A DNA stretch of 64,000 nucleotides from Paenibacillus silviterrae (GCF_030167925.1 NZ_JASKUT010000001.1:3162001-3226000); one strand, 5' to 3'; numbered from the stretch's first letter, positions 45,035-54,178 are shown. Numbers and translations: made by a program. The notes: a model not told the origin generated them from the letters alone.

Positions 45035-46261
45035 TCAATCCTTATAAGGATCAAACTCATCCGCTCCAGCCATGCAAACACCAATTGGTTTCAGCACGTG
45101 CATGACCTCGATCGTTTCGGCATGCGCATCCAGCACTTCATGGAGCTTCCGGTAAACAAATGGACTCTCATCCGTACCTGCGCCGCGCAGCTCCACACCG
45201 AAGTCCCGAACAGCCGTCATCATTTGCTCTGTGGTGATTTGACCGCCGCTGCGGGTGCGGGTTTTCCAATTCATTTTGCCTGCCGCTTGGGTTCGGCTCA
45301 TGATCCGCCCCGCCCCGTGAACGGTGCTGTAGTAAGCATCACTATTTTCTATGCTATCCTTCCCTTTTACGATAACGGATATATCGCCCATACTGCCGCC
45401 GATAAAACCAACCTGACCGGGTGCAGATGGGGTCGCACCTTTACGGACGACAACAACTTCTTTTCCGTTGTGCGTCTCTTTCCAAGCATAGTTATGATGG
45501 TTATGCACTTCAAGGTCCGTTTCCGTTCCTAGAATGGCTAATACTTGCCGGATCACATAATCCCTTCCTGCATAGGCATAACGTCCGGCCAGCTTCATCG
45601 CTCTGTAATACATATCGCCAAGCTCACTGCTAAGGTCAAGAAGTACAGGCGGCTGATCCATCTTCTCACCGGGGGCATTCGCGAGAAACTCTCGGCCAGC
45701 AGCCATGTTTATAAAGCCGCTTGCCGTTTTGTGCCCGAAGCCTCGGCTTCCAAAGTGATTGGCGATCCACAAGCGGCCAGTTCCCGCTTCTTCAAACAAA
45801 TCTACGAAATGATTGCCGCTGCCGACAGTGCCGAGCTGACTCTGTGCCAATGCTTTCAGCTTGTCGTGCTCCTGCTTGCCTACCGCCCTGTAAACGGCCC
45901 AATCCGGATCATCGAAGAGGTCATGGTCGACCTTCTCATTATTGACACGACCTACTCCGAAGGAAATTTTGCAGGCGATCTCATCCATAATCTTTGGCAG
46001 CCTAGGCCTTATGTCCTTAGCAATCAAGCTGGTTCGCACCGCTTTATTCCCGCATTCAATATCATAGCCAACGCCGGAAGGAGAGATTTGCCCGTCATAG
46101 ACAACAACTCCACCGATCGGCTGACTGTAGCCCTTGTGATGATCCGCCATAAGCAGGGTTTGCACCACATTGCCGGTTTCCGCACATGTTTTCGCTTGAG
46201 CAAGCGCCCCTTCGTCAGGATTGCCCCAGACACGCACGCCGTCTATATTCTGATATGCCAT
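45035..46261 (-). CDS. rtcB: RtcB RNA ligase
   Basis: GTP- and Mn-dependent ligase joining RNA 2',3'-cyclic phosphate or 3'-phosphate ends to 5'-OH ends, 408 residues. Metal and nucleotide motifs are intact: ADHHKGYSQPIGGVV, GVGYDIECGNKAVRT, LGTVGSGNHFVDL, ANHFGSRGFGH, HNHHNYAW, RKGATPS and STVHGAGRIMSR, the last with the His that takes GMP. It is last gene of a leftward operon, nine bases after the RlaP-type gene. The GGAG upstream is rather far (about 13 bases) from the ATG. No archease gene is visible. Its role is RNA repair, probably of tRNAs cut by nucleases, judged from its partners. Confidence 0.95.
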   Translation of the reverse strand: MAYQNIDGVRVWGNPDEGALAQAKTCAETGNVVQTLLMADHHKGYSQPIGGVVVYDGQISPSGVGYDIECGNKAVRTSLIAKDIRPRLPKIMDEIACKISFGVGRVNNEKVDHDLFDDPDWAVYRAVGKQEHDKLKALAQSQLGTVGSGNHFVDLFEEAGTGRLWIANHFGSRGFGHKTASGFINMAAGREFLANAPGEKMDQPPVLLDLSSELGDMYYRAMKLAGRYAYAGRDYVIRQVLAILGTETDLEVHNHHNYAWKETHNGKEVVVVRKGATPSAPGQVGFIGGSMGDISVIVKGKDSIENSDAYYSTVHGAGRIMSRTQAAGKMNWKTRTRSGGQITTEQMMTAVRDFGVELRGAGTDESPFVYRKLHEVLDAHAETIEVMHVLKPIGVCMAGADEFDPYKD

Positions 46262-46270
46262 AAGATATAA

Positions 46271-47071
46271 TCAACTCCAACTTTCATCATTTTCCCATAC
46301 TTCTTTCTGCACGGACCGGAACAACTCATCGAGCCGCTGATCCTGCTCCCCACCGGACGTTTGCATACCCGCAGCGATCCGCTCATAATACTCGATTCTT
46401 TCCTCCAAAAAATCATTGATCGGATTGATCCTCGGTTCGTAATCCATCTCATCGCCAGCCTTTTTGCGGACAAGCAGACAGTCGATCACCGCCTTAAGCT
46501 CGCTCACGCTTGGCATAACCGCATCGACCAACCGATCAAATTCAATTGGTGGCATGGTATTGTGCTTCTCGATCCACTCACATGCCAATATCGGGCGGAG
46601 GACATAAAAGTATTTCTTGATCTTCACTTGCTCCCCCTGCAGGTACTCCCGGTAGTTTCCCTTCGCCATATGCAAATAGTGATACATACAGGATCTTGGG
46701 GAAAACGTGAGTGGAGAAATGCTGCGGATTTGCTCCGCTATTGCATGGTTCTCCCGATACACAATCGGGGACTGAAGCCACTCGAGCAGCGGCGGATTCG
46801 ACTTACGGAACAAATTCAAGGCTTTTCGCAAATCCCACCCATTAATGTCCAGCATGTCGCTGATCGGCCGCTCGATGACATCCCGCTTCTCAAAAATCGA
46901 TAAGTACCAATCTACCGGTCTAACATAGAGAAATCTGACGTCATAGTCGCTATCCTTAGACGGGAACCCCCATGCCCGGCTGCCCGATTCGCATGCGTAC
47001 AGGATCCGGACGTTTTCCGCCCGCTCGATGCGCTCAAGTTCCGTCACGATTTGTTGATGATAACTGCTCAT
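46271..47071 (-). CDS. RlaP-type polymerase-beta nucleotidyltransferase
   Basis: A 266-residue protein of the Nuc-transf/RlaP family, polymerase-beta-fold nucleotidyltransferases linked by genome context to RNA ligases. The core motif YACESGSRAWGFPSKDSDYDVRFLYV shows the GS and paired Asp (DYD) of an active site. The C-terminal half is helical (CMYHYLHMAKGNYREYL, KKYFYVLRPILACEWIEKH). GGAGG lies seven bases before ATG 47071 (MSSYHQQ), preferred over the longer frame that would overlap slipin. It sits between slipin and rtcB. Family knowledge suggests addition or processing of RNA ends before ligation; the exact reaction is unknown. Confidence 0.88.
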   Translation of the reverse strand: MSSYHQQIVTELERIERAENVRILYACESGSRAWGFPSKDSDYDVRFLYVRPVDWYLSIFEKRDVIERPISDMLDINGWDLRKALNLFRKSNPPLLEWLQSPIVYRENHAIAEQIRSISPLTFSPRSCMYHYLHMAKGNYREYLQGEQVKIKKYFYVLRPILACEWIEKHNTMPPIEFDRLVDAVMPSVSELKAVIDCLLVRKKAGDEMDYEPRINPINDFLEERIEYYERIAAGMQTSGGEQDQRLDELFRSVQKEVWENDESWS

Positions 47072-47090
47072 GTGAAATCCTCCGTGTTCG

Positions 47091-48206
47091 TTATTTACTT
47101 GCAGCCTTCTTCTCACCAATGAGAGAGCTCAGCCGCTCCAACAGATCTCCGCCGCCCGTAACAGAGATGGACCCTATTTTCTCGCATATTTTCTCGAGGA
47201 ATTCCAGCTCTTTCAGACGGAACAGTGTCTGGTTCTCATCCATCAGCTTCGCGGTATTAAGTAAGCTTCGGGTCGAGGCCGTTTCTTCCCGACGAGTAAT
47301 TAGATTCGCCTGGGCCTTCTTCTCCGCAAGCAGAACGGTATTCAAGATATCTTTCATTTCTCCCGGTAAAATGACATCCTTAACTCCCGCACCCAGGAAC
47401 TGTACTCCGAACTCTTCACCCTTCTCACCTAGACGGGACAGGATGAACGAAGCAACGTCCTCTTTCCGTTTCAAGAGATCGTCTAATTTCAGCGTTCCGA
47501 CATATTCCCGCAGCATGAGCTGAAGCTGGATATGAATTTGCTCGTCGAACGATTTCATTTCCAAGGCACGTAATGGTTTTACGATCTTGTATTGGCAGAC
47601 GAAGTTCAACCGCAATGTAACCTTATCTTCCGTCATGATTTCTTGGCCGATGAGATCCATTTGCTGCTGTCTTAAGTCAATCGACTTGACCATAACCGAA
47701 ACAGGACTTTTCCAGAAGTAGTACTTGCCAGGAGTAAGCTCTCGTTGTAAAACATGATCATAAAATAAAAACCCGGTTTCATAGCTTGCGATTTCATAAG
47801 AATGCAGAGCGGCCGCAAGCTTCGGTATAATCGAACGGTCAACCTCGGCGGGCAGTTCAGGCTTTCTGATATCCATTTGCATAAAGGTATGTTTCTTGAG
47901 TATGTTCCAGTAGGCGTAGATACCAGGCTTAAGCAGCTGTACGAATTGGCCGTCCTCGTAGTGCAGGACATATTCGTGGTCTTGCACTCGTACGATATCG
48001 AGCTCTCGAACGAGGTCTTCGTCATGAAGGAACAACTGCAAATCTTTGCCCTCTACAACGAACGACTTCGCGATATTCAACACGACAACGTTGGTTTGTG
48101 ACCATGATAAATAGCGATAGGTCCCCGGAATGAGCTTTTTCACATAGCTTCCTTTATGAAATAGCAAACCACGCTGGTCCGCTTGGATGGTTACATTTTT
48201 AAACAT
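47091..48206 (-). CDS. slipin (SPFH/band 7) protein
   Basis: A 371-residue SPFH-domain scaffold protein. The N-terminal ~120 residues are beta-rich (HKGSYVKKLIPGTYRYLSW and related repeats). The band 7 domain spans about 150-310 (GKYYFWKSPVSVMVKSIDLR, ILSRLGEKGEEFGVQFLGAGVKDVILP), with a coiled C-terminal part (AEKKAQANLITRREETASTRSLLN). No strong transmembrane helix is visible. ATG 48206 (MFKNVTIQ) is preferred for AAAGGGG eight bases upstream. First gene of the operon with RlaP and RtcB. Slipins recur in RNA-repair loci, where they may organise the machinery. Its leader contains the tRNA-like element. Confidence 0.87.
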   Translation of the reverse strand: MFKNVTIQADQRGLLFHKGSYVKKLIPGTYRYLSWSQTNVVVLNIAKSFVVEGKDLQLFLHDEDLVRELDIVRVQDHEYVLHYEDGQFVQLLKPGIYAYWNILKKHTFMQMDIRKPELPAEVDRSIIPKLAAALHSYEIASYETGFLFYDHVLQRELTPGKYYFWKSPVSVMVKSIDLRQQQMDLIGQEIMTEDKVTLRLNFVCQYKIVKPLRALEMKSFDEQIHIQLQLMLREYVGTLKLDDLLKRKEDVASFILSRLGEKGEEFGVQFLGAGVKDVILPGEMKDILNTVLLAEKKAQANLITRREETASTRSLLNTAKLMDENQTLFRLKELEFLEKICEKIGSISVTGGGDLLERLSSLIGEKKAASK

Positions 48207-48388
48207 ATGGATTACCCCTTTCATTGTTCGACCATGGGATGTAGAACCCCACTGCGGGTACAGGCGGAATCTCGTTTGAGATAAGCGAGCTGCCGGGATT
48301 TCAAGGATTTTCGAATCAAGAGGTGGGCCCTGCTGCAGCCACCTTCTTCCTCTGCCACCCTAGAAAGCCGTCCGGAATTTCGCACCAT

Positions 48389-48582
48389 CGGTATCCACGG
48401 ATTACAAAGCCTTCCCTGCAGTGCGCTTGTACTAGCCGCTAGGGATTCTATCCATTGGTCTTTGTACAAGTTTTCGCTCTCTCGATTGGAAATCGAGTAT
48501 TCTACCAGAATCGCGTCACAGGCGATTGGGGAATCGAACCCCAAATAGTGGATTCTTACCGACCCGACCGTACAGGATACCG
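48389..48582 (-). ncRNA. permuted tRNA-like (Y RNA-like) element
   Basis: Leftward strand, upstream of slipin. In order: a canonical T-arm (TGGGG-TTCGATT-CCCCA, 48543-48527); an acceptor-like 5-bp stem closed by a 7-base loop (48522-48526 with 48510-48514); a D-arm TTC-TGGTA-GAA (48509-48499 region); and an anticodon arm CTCGA-TTTCCAA-TCGAG (48497-48481) with T33, A37 and Gly anticodon TCC. This is tRNA order with the 3' half first. Beyond it, CTTGTAC pairs with GTACAAG (48464-48470 with 48426-48432), and an 8-bp stem (48575-48582 with 48389-48396) closes the whole. Bacterial YrlA Y RNAs have the same permuted tRNA-mimic design and occur with RtcB. No Ro60 gene is in the window. Confidence 0.6.
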
Positions 48583-48598
48583 TAACCTAACAGACACG

Positions 48599-48658
48599 GC
48601 ACTGCGGGATAAATGGATATCCCCGCCTCGTTACGACCGTCCGGCTAAGAACCAGTGC
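48599..48658 (-). other. upstream hairpin in leader
   Basis: GCACTG (48653-48658) faces CAGTGC (48599-48604), enclosing GCGGG-GATA/TATCCCGC with one bulge. It lies just 5' of the tRNA-like element on the same strand. It could be part of the same RNA or a control element of the divergent promoters. Confidence 0.35.
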
Positions 48659-48800
48659 GTCTTACAGGTACTATCATCGCTCATTTCCATCGGAACGAAC
48701 ATGGCGAAAGTATTACGACTGGGCATAAACTTTTCCATTTCATCCAAATCCCTCCCCTGTTACAATGGAAGCAGATGTTACTTTCGAACGGGGGGTTCCT

Positions 48801-50111
48801 TTGGCTAAGGAAAGCTTTGATAAAGAAATTCAATTCCTGCGTATGCTGGTGCTGACAAGCGGCGCATTCAGCAGGCAGCAGTTTGCTGATCGTCTCGGCA
48901 TATCCGTCCACACCTTCGATAAAACCATCCGGCGGCTGAAAGAAGTTGTAAGCTCCATGCACCAGCACTTGCCGCAGGAACAGAGCAAGGAATTGTCCGA
49001 GACCATTCGCTTCAGCTATTATGACTCCACAGACCCGCTGCTCTTGTTTCTGTTTCGCGCCAAATCCGTCAAGGAATCCGAAAGCCAGAGAATCTCGCTG
49101 CTTTTGGCCGCGATGAATGAACAGGCTTTGACTGTGATGGAGCTCTTGGATACGTGCTGTAGCAGCCTACCTTCCGATCTTCCTTCGCCTGACGAGAAGA
49201 CCATTCGGTCGGATCTCAAATACTTGGAGGAGGTCGGAGTGATCAAGAGGGAACCCGGACCCCGCCCCTACCGGTATCGCATTCAGAATGATCTAGTCCA
49301 AAGCTTAACGGATGATGAGCTTATTGATTTGTATGATTTTGTAGACGTGATGGCGAACTCGCAAATCCCTTCCGTGCAAGGCTATCTGTTGCGTGACGGA
49401 CTCAAGAAACATTTTCTACGCAATCAATTCGAGCAGGATGCCTTAGAGCCATTTTTATATAAGTATCACTATTACTCGAGGATCTTGGATGAGGCGCATC
49501 TGTTCACGCTCCTTCATGCCATTCGTCACCGCCGTAAGGTCCGTTTTCTTTATTTCTCACCAAAATCCGAGAAAAGCTACGCCTCCAAGAATACCAACCC
49601 CCTGTTTGAACGGGATACGGAGGGCAAGGTCGAAAAGACGCTTCCGCTTAAAATTGTCTATGATCATCAATATGGAAGATGGTATCTGCTGTCCCACGGC
49701 CGTGAGGGGATTCGTAAATACCGGATGGAAGGGATCACGCAAATCGAAGAGGATGAATCCGTAGACGAGGCTTGGTATGAAGATAAGAAAATGGAGCTTG
49801 CTGATAAAATCCGTTACAGCTGGCTGATCGATACTGGCCGGGCCGTGACGGTGCGGGTAAGATTTTATAATCCGGATGCTTCGGAACCGAATTTCGTTAA
49901 GGAGCGGGTGCTTCTTCAGGGGCAGTGGGGACAGATTTTGTTTGAAGATGAAAGTTCTTTTATCTATGAAATCACTGTAAACGGGACTACCGAAATCAAG
50001 CCGTGGCTGCGGAGCTTCGGTTCCAGCTGTGAGATCCTCGAGCCCGCTTCGTTACGCCGGGAAATGATCGCCGAATGGAAGGAGATTCAGTCCTACTATG
50101 AATCTGTTTGA
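48801..50111 (+). CDS. WYL-domain transcription regulator 1
   Basis: About 436 residues. Two winged-helix regions (LVLTSGAFSRQQFADRLGISVHTF and SPDEKTIRSDLKYLEEVGVI) precede a WYL domain at about 220-330 (RRKVRFLYFSPKS, LPLKIVYDHQYGRWYLLSHG) and a C-terminal WCX-like extension. WYL proteins often control defence and repair genes and sense nucleic-acid ligands. The TTG start at 48801 has GGGGGG six bases upstream. The upstream ATG (48765) has no ribosome site and overlaps a TACAAT -10-like box. Divergent from slipin-RlaP-RtcB, it is a likely regulator of that operon. It overlaps the second WYL gene by 14 bases. Confidence 0.88.
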   Translation: MAKESFDKEIQFLRMLVLTSGAFSRQQFADRLGISVHTFDKTIRRLKEVVSSMHQHLPQEQSKELSETIRFSYYDSTDPLLLFLFRAKSVKESESQRISLLLAAMNEQALTVMELLDTCCSSLPSDLPSPDEKTIRSDLKYLEEVGVIKREPGPRPYRYRIQNDLVQSLTDDELIDLYDFVDVMANSQIPSVQGYLLRDGLKKHFLRNQFEQDALEPFLYKYHYYSRILDEAHLFTLLHAIRHRRKVRFLYFSPKSEKSYASKNTNPLFERDTEGKVEKTLPLKIVYDHQYGRWYLLSHGREGIRKYRMEGITQIEEDESVDEAWYEDKKMELADKIRYSWLIDTGRAVTVRVRFYNPDASEPNFVKERVLLQGQWGQILFEDESSFIYEITVNGTTEIKPWLRSFGSSCEILEPASLRREMIAEWKEIQSYYESV

Positions 50112-50922
50112 GAAAATATTTAACCACCAGCTCATCTCCCGATTGGAGGATTCCGGTACCTTCATGGTCACCTCCCACGAACGGGCCTGGCTGAAGACGA
50201 TGCTGGAGCATCCCGCGGCAGCCGATGCTTTTACTCCGGAAACATTATACAAGCTTCGTACCATCCTTGAGCCGGACCCGATGATGGATACCTCCCACCA
50301 CTTGATTGAGAAAGCCCGCATCATAGAGAAACAGGTCTATCACCCGCTCCTACGGACTCTGCGTCGGCACATTATGAACAAGACGGGAATCCGTTTAACC
50401 TACGGACTTAGAAATGGCCGCGTGAACACAGATCATTCTGGCCTTCCATACAAATTGGAATATTCCATGGTCAAACGCGAATGGTATTTGCTCTGGTATC
50501 ACACCCGACATCACGCCTTCATGTGCACCAGGCTGCAGAATATCCATTCTGTCACGGAAGAATCTATTGCACTGTCAACAGCGGAAAGCATTTTAAAAAA
50601 GCTCGAAAATACACTTGAATCGCGTAAAACCGAAGTAGTCGTTGAAATTGTCCGGGTTTATAACACTGAGTTGTCGCGTATCCTCTACGCCTTCTCCAGC
50701 TTCGAAAAAAATGTGGAGTACGATGCGGAGAACGATACCTATCGAGTTAGGGTCTCTTTGCTTGGGGATGAGATGGAGTATTTACTATCCAAGATCCGTT
50801 TTCTGGGGAAACGGGTCCGGGTGGCCGAGGGCGATTATTTGAAAAAGCGGATGCTCGAATCGTCGACGAAGGCTTTGGAACGGTATGGGGTTGTTGCGGG
50901 TGATGAGGAGCTGTCTTCATGA
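50098..50922 (+). CDS. WYL-domain protein 2
   Basis: A 274-residue WYL-family protein without an evident N-terminal DNA-binding winged helix. The WYL core (LTYGLRNGRVNTDHSGLPYKLEYSMVKREWYLLWYH, first part typical) is followed by a WCX-like region (VRVSLLGDEMEYLLSKIRFLGKRVRVAEGDYL). It overlaps the first WYL gene, so the two are made together and may form a heteromer in which one part binds DNA and the other a ligand. The pair is divergent from the RNA-repair operon. The ligand is unknown. Confidence 0.85.
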   Translation: MNLFEKIFNHQLISRLEDSGTFMVTSHERAWLKTMLEHPAAADAFTPETLYKLRTILEPDPMMDTSHHLIEKARIIEKQVYHPLLRTLRRHIMNKTGIRLTYGLRNGRVNTDHSGLPYKLEYSMVKREWYLLWYHTRHHAFMCTRLQNIHSVTEESIALSTAESILKKLENTLESRKTEVVVEIVRVYNTELSRILYAFSSFEKNVEYDAENDTYRVRVSLLGDEMEYLLSKIRFLGKRVRVAEGDYLKKRMLESSTKALERYGVVAGDEELSS

Positions 50923-51026
50923 TTAGCCCGTAAACACATTCGCTATAGATTGAGCCAAAAAGGGCTGCCCACCTATCGCCAGATGACGATAAATGGACAA
51001 CCCAGACTACTGCCGCTTCCTCTCAT

Positions 51027-52951
51027 TCAGTTAATCAAGCCGGCCCTTTGCAGAAGACGCTGCATAAGCGTTGATATTTCCGCGCGTGACACTTCATCTT
51101 TCGGCGCCAGCCAGCATGGCGCGGTCTGTGAATTCGCTCACCGATGGCGTCCAAGCAACTGCCGGCTTCAGCTTCGTAATCTTCATCGCCTTGGCAATCA
51201 CGACCATCGCCTGTTCGCGCGTAATGCTCTCTTGCGGGCGGAACGTACCGTCCTCCAAGCCGCTGATCAAGCCGTACGAATACGCCACCTGCACAGCTCC
51301 GCTAAACCAGTCGCTGCTCTTCACATCTTTGAACGGCGATGTTACGCTGTTTTCCGGCTTCAATCCAAGCGCCCGCGCCAGGACCGCTGTGAACTCCGCA
51401 CGAGTCATGCTTTGATCCGGGTTAAACAAGCCGTTGCCCACTCCGTTCACAATCATACGCGAACCCAGATCGTTTGCAGCTTCCTTCGCCCAGTGCGTCT
51501 CTACATCTTTAAACGTAATCGGATGATGGATCAGCGTATAAAGAATGTTCGTCAGGCTGTTTACTTTGGCGTAATAGTGTCCATCGATCTTCAAGATCTG
51601 CGTTGGCACATGGCGCGTCACACCTTGTGGGTCAACGACAATCACCGTCGTAATTTTCGATGCGTCTACGTTGTCCGGAATCGCGATCGTGCGCTCCACA
51701 TACGCGTCGAACTTATTAATCTCAAACGGGTTGCCGTTGTAGATGCCCCGAACCGTAAACTTTAGCGGCGACAGCACGATGCTGAATCCTTCCGCTTTCG
51801 CTGCATTAGGTACGATCGATTCTTCCAACGTCGAAGGTTTGGCGATCTCGATCTCGATCTCGATCTTGATATCCGTCAGCTTAACGTCTTGTTGATATGG
51901 CATCGATGTCGATCTGCTCCGCCGGAATCGCATACGATGCGGCATCGGTTTGGATCTCGAGGATCGCCTGCTTTTTCTCTAAATTGCTGACCATTTGCCC
52001 GTTCAACTCACCGACCACTACATCCGATGCCGTCGTGATCGGGATCGTAATGACTGCATTTTGTCCGGCTGTATTCAGCCGCTCTTCCAGCCTCGCCGGG
52101 TCGACGACCACCGTGGTGACTGTCTGCCCGCTGGCCGGTACTACCGACTGCAGCACCGGAGGATTCGGAACTGGGTTAACCGTCGTATCGATCACCGTGA
52201 TCGTGTACGACTGCGGCGCACCGGCGCTGAAGTTGAACGTCAGCGTCTTCGGGCCGATCGGCAAGCTTGCCAAGTACGTGCTGTTCAGTGTAACCGTATT
52301 GCCATTGACACTGTACTGCGACCCCTGCAGAAGAGTGGCCGAACCGTCGGCGATGTTGTCCAGCGTATTTCCATATGTATCTATCGTTACGTTCAATGGT
52401 GACTGCAGCGTAATGTTTTTGTCGAATGTGCCGGATTCCGGTGTGATCCTGCTGTTTTGCGGGCCAGGCGTCGTATCGATCACCGTGATCGTATAGGTCT
52501 GCGGCGCACCTGCGCTGAAGTTGAACGTCAGCGTCTTCGGGCCGGCCGGCAAGCACGCCAAGTACGCGCTGCTCAGCGTGACCGTGTTGCCATTGACGCT
52601 GTACTGCGCCCCTTGCACAAGAGCGGTCGAAGCGTCGGCGATGTTGTCCAGCGTATTTCCATATGTAGCCATCGTTACGTTCAATGGTGACTGCAGCGTA
52701 ATGTTTTTGCCGAATGTGCCGGATTCCGGTGTGATCCTGCTGTTTTGCGGACCGGAACTGTCGGTAATCGATAGAGTCAGCGTCCGAGGCGCACTGGCGC
52801 CAAAATGGAACGTCAGCGTCTTTGTTCCAATCGGCAGCAGGTTCAAGTACGAGCTGTTAATCGTCACTGTGTTCCCATTTACCGTATAATCCGTTCCCGA
52901 TACAAGAGGAGTAGAATCTTCCGTAATGCTTGTCAATCCTAATCCGTTCGG
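51027..52951 (-). pseudogene. Ig/X2 and S-layer-homology protein, broken
   Basis: Remnant of a cell-surface protein. Three Ig-like X2-type repeats (each with SGTFGKNITLQSPLNV or SGTFDKNITLQSPLNV and YSVNGNTVTL) lead to a beta domain and then S-layer-homology motifs (FKDVETHWAKEAANDLGSRMIVNGVGNGLFNP; WFSGAVQVAYSYGLISGLEDGTFRPQESITREQAMVVI, first parts). At least two single-base shifts break it: near 51890-51900 (..DAISTRR stop versus QQDVKLTDIK) and near 51090-51100 (..GAER stop versus PKDEVSRAEISTLMQRLL ending 51027). The third SLH repeat is also shortened. Its 5' part is missing and replaced by the ligase fragment. Convergent with the WYL genes. Confidence 0.8.
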
Positions 52952-53767
52952 GAACTTATAATCATATCCGTAAATGATGGACAAATAGTCGGGATTTCGC
53001 ACCTTCATATAAGGTACTGTCTTTCCGTTCCACAGCTCGGGCTTAATTACGATACCCTCCATATGGTTCTCCATCGTAAGCTTGGAAAAGTAACGCTCCG
53101 CTTTCTCCAGGCAGTCCGGTTCGGATAGATCCAGCGCAAGCGCCTCATCCTCCGACAGAAAACCGTACATCTCGGATGTCTTCCATTCCGGAACTTGTTC
53201 CTTCCCGTCTTCATACACAATCTTCAGAACGGCAAACGGCTTATATTCCATAGCCTCGTCTTCCGCATACAACTCCAACTGCCTTCTGTACGTTTGATAA
53301 GCCTCCACGTGCTCGGATAATGGGATATAACTATCCCGAATCTCATGGACATACTTATAGTTTTGATACACACTCGATCCGTATTTGTCGCTTAAAGCGG
53401 ATTTCGCTGTACGATGCTGGTCTTTTTCAAACCCGCTCGCTTCATATTCGGCAATGAGTTTATTATAGGTTTCTTCAAAACCGTTTTGCTTTAGAAACGT
53501 TAGCTCTGTATCCAACGCTTTTTCAATGGGCTCGAACTGCCTTTCGATCAGCCCTTCGCCCAGCGCCTTCCATGGGAGAAGCTCACCATCCATAATCAGT
53601 ACGGCAATCTTCTGTTCTTCCATATAACCGCCGAATTTGAGCAACAGCATGCCGTAAATCTCCGTCAAATCCACATGCTTGATCTTGTAGCCGTTGCGGC
53701 TGACTGCAAAGCACTGCTCTATATCCTTATTCAAATAAACGTTGCATCTCGAACCCATATATTTGGG
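52952..53767 (-). pseudogene. RNA ligase (Pnkp-like) domain, truncated
   Basis: About 270 residues matching the nucleotidyltransferase domain of bacterial Pnkp-type or T4-like RNA ligases. They begin at motif I (QPKYMGSR, Lys being the AMP acceptor) and continue with IMDGELLPWKALG (motif III region), MEGIVIKPE (motif IV) and YMKVRNPDYLSIIYGYDY (motif V and following). The kinase and phosphatase parts that precede the ligase in Pnkp, and any start codon with ribosome site, are absent; a tRNA-like sequence stands there instead. The C-terminal ligase module is also missing, because the frame runs without a stop into the Ig/S-layer remnant. It is probably the product of deletions. It fits the RNA-repair theme of the neighbouring genes. 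Confidence 0.65.
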
Positions 53768-53770
53768 CTG

Positions 53771-53817
53771 CAGAACAGTTGGATTCGAACCAACGACCTG
53801 TCGCTTATCAGGCGAAG
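53771..53817 (-). other. tRNA-Ile-like 3' half
   Basis: Leftward strand: anticodon arm TTCGC-CTGATAA-GCGAC (53816-53800, one end mismatch) with Ile anticodon GAT; a 5-base variable loop AGGTC; and a perfect T-arm GTTGG-TTCGAAT-CCAAC (53794-53778). Spacing is exactly that of a tRNA. GGTTA of a D-loop is seen upstream, but the D-stem is incomplete, no 5' acceptor strand matches the 3' strand (53771-53777), and no CCA is encoded. It is a remnant or mimic, not a normal tRNA. Confidence 0.55.
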
Positions 53818-53851
53818 TAACCCGTCCATGCGCCTCGATGATCTTGGTCAC

Positions 53852-54136
53852 TGATCATATTTATCCAAAGTTTAAATTTTGTAAACATGCTCTTGATCAT
53901 ATTTGAATCCTTGGTGACCCCTTCCTCCCGTTTCCCGATACACCGAGCTAAAGCTTGCAGATAAGTATGGATCAGTTTCCCGCCCCTGAGCAACATCAAG
54001 CAGCAGATTAGCCGCGATTTCCTTATAGGCCTTGATTATTTATTTACATCGCTTTAATTCCTGCGAGAATTTCTGATAACCCTTTGGCTATTCAGGAATC
54101 AAGCTGTTTACATCCCAGCTATGTAACGCTATACAC
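53852..54136. other. gene-free spacer
   Basis: No gene is seen between the ligase/tRNA-like remnant and the hairpin at 54137. It is AT-rich at 53860-53890. Nothing else is supported. Confidence 0.5.
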
Positions 54137-54178
54137 AAATACAGATCCAAGCCCATATGTTGGCTTAGATCTGTATTT
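54137..54178 (-). terminator. terminator of beta-helix operon
   Basis: A ~17-bp stem with one mismatch (54162-54178 with 54137-54153), about 90 bases beyond the stop of the beta-helix gene. T-runs are short on both sides. Confidence 0.6.

Noticed and set aside
48765..48800. ATG at 48765 as start of the first WYL gene
   Set aside because: No ribosome site precedes it, and it overlaps a TACAAT box. The TTG at 48801 has GGGGGG at the right distance.
53771..53850. Functional tRNA-Ile gene
   Set aside because: The anticodon and T-arms fit, but the D-stem is incomplete, no 5' acceptor strand pairs with the 3' strand, and no CCA is encoded.
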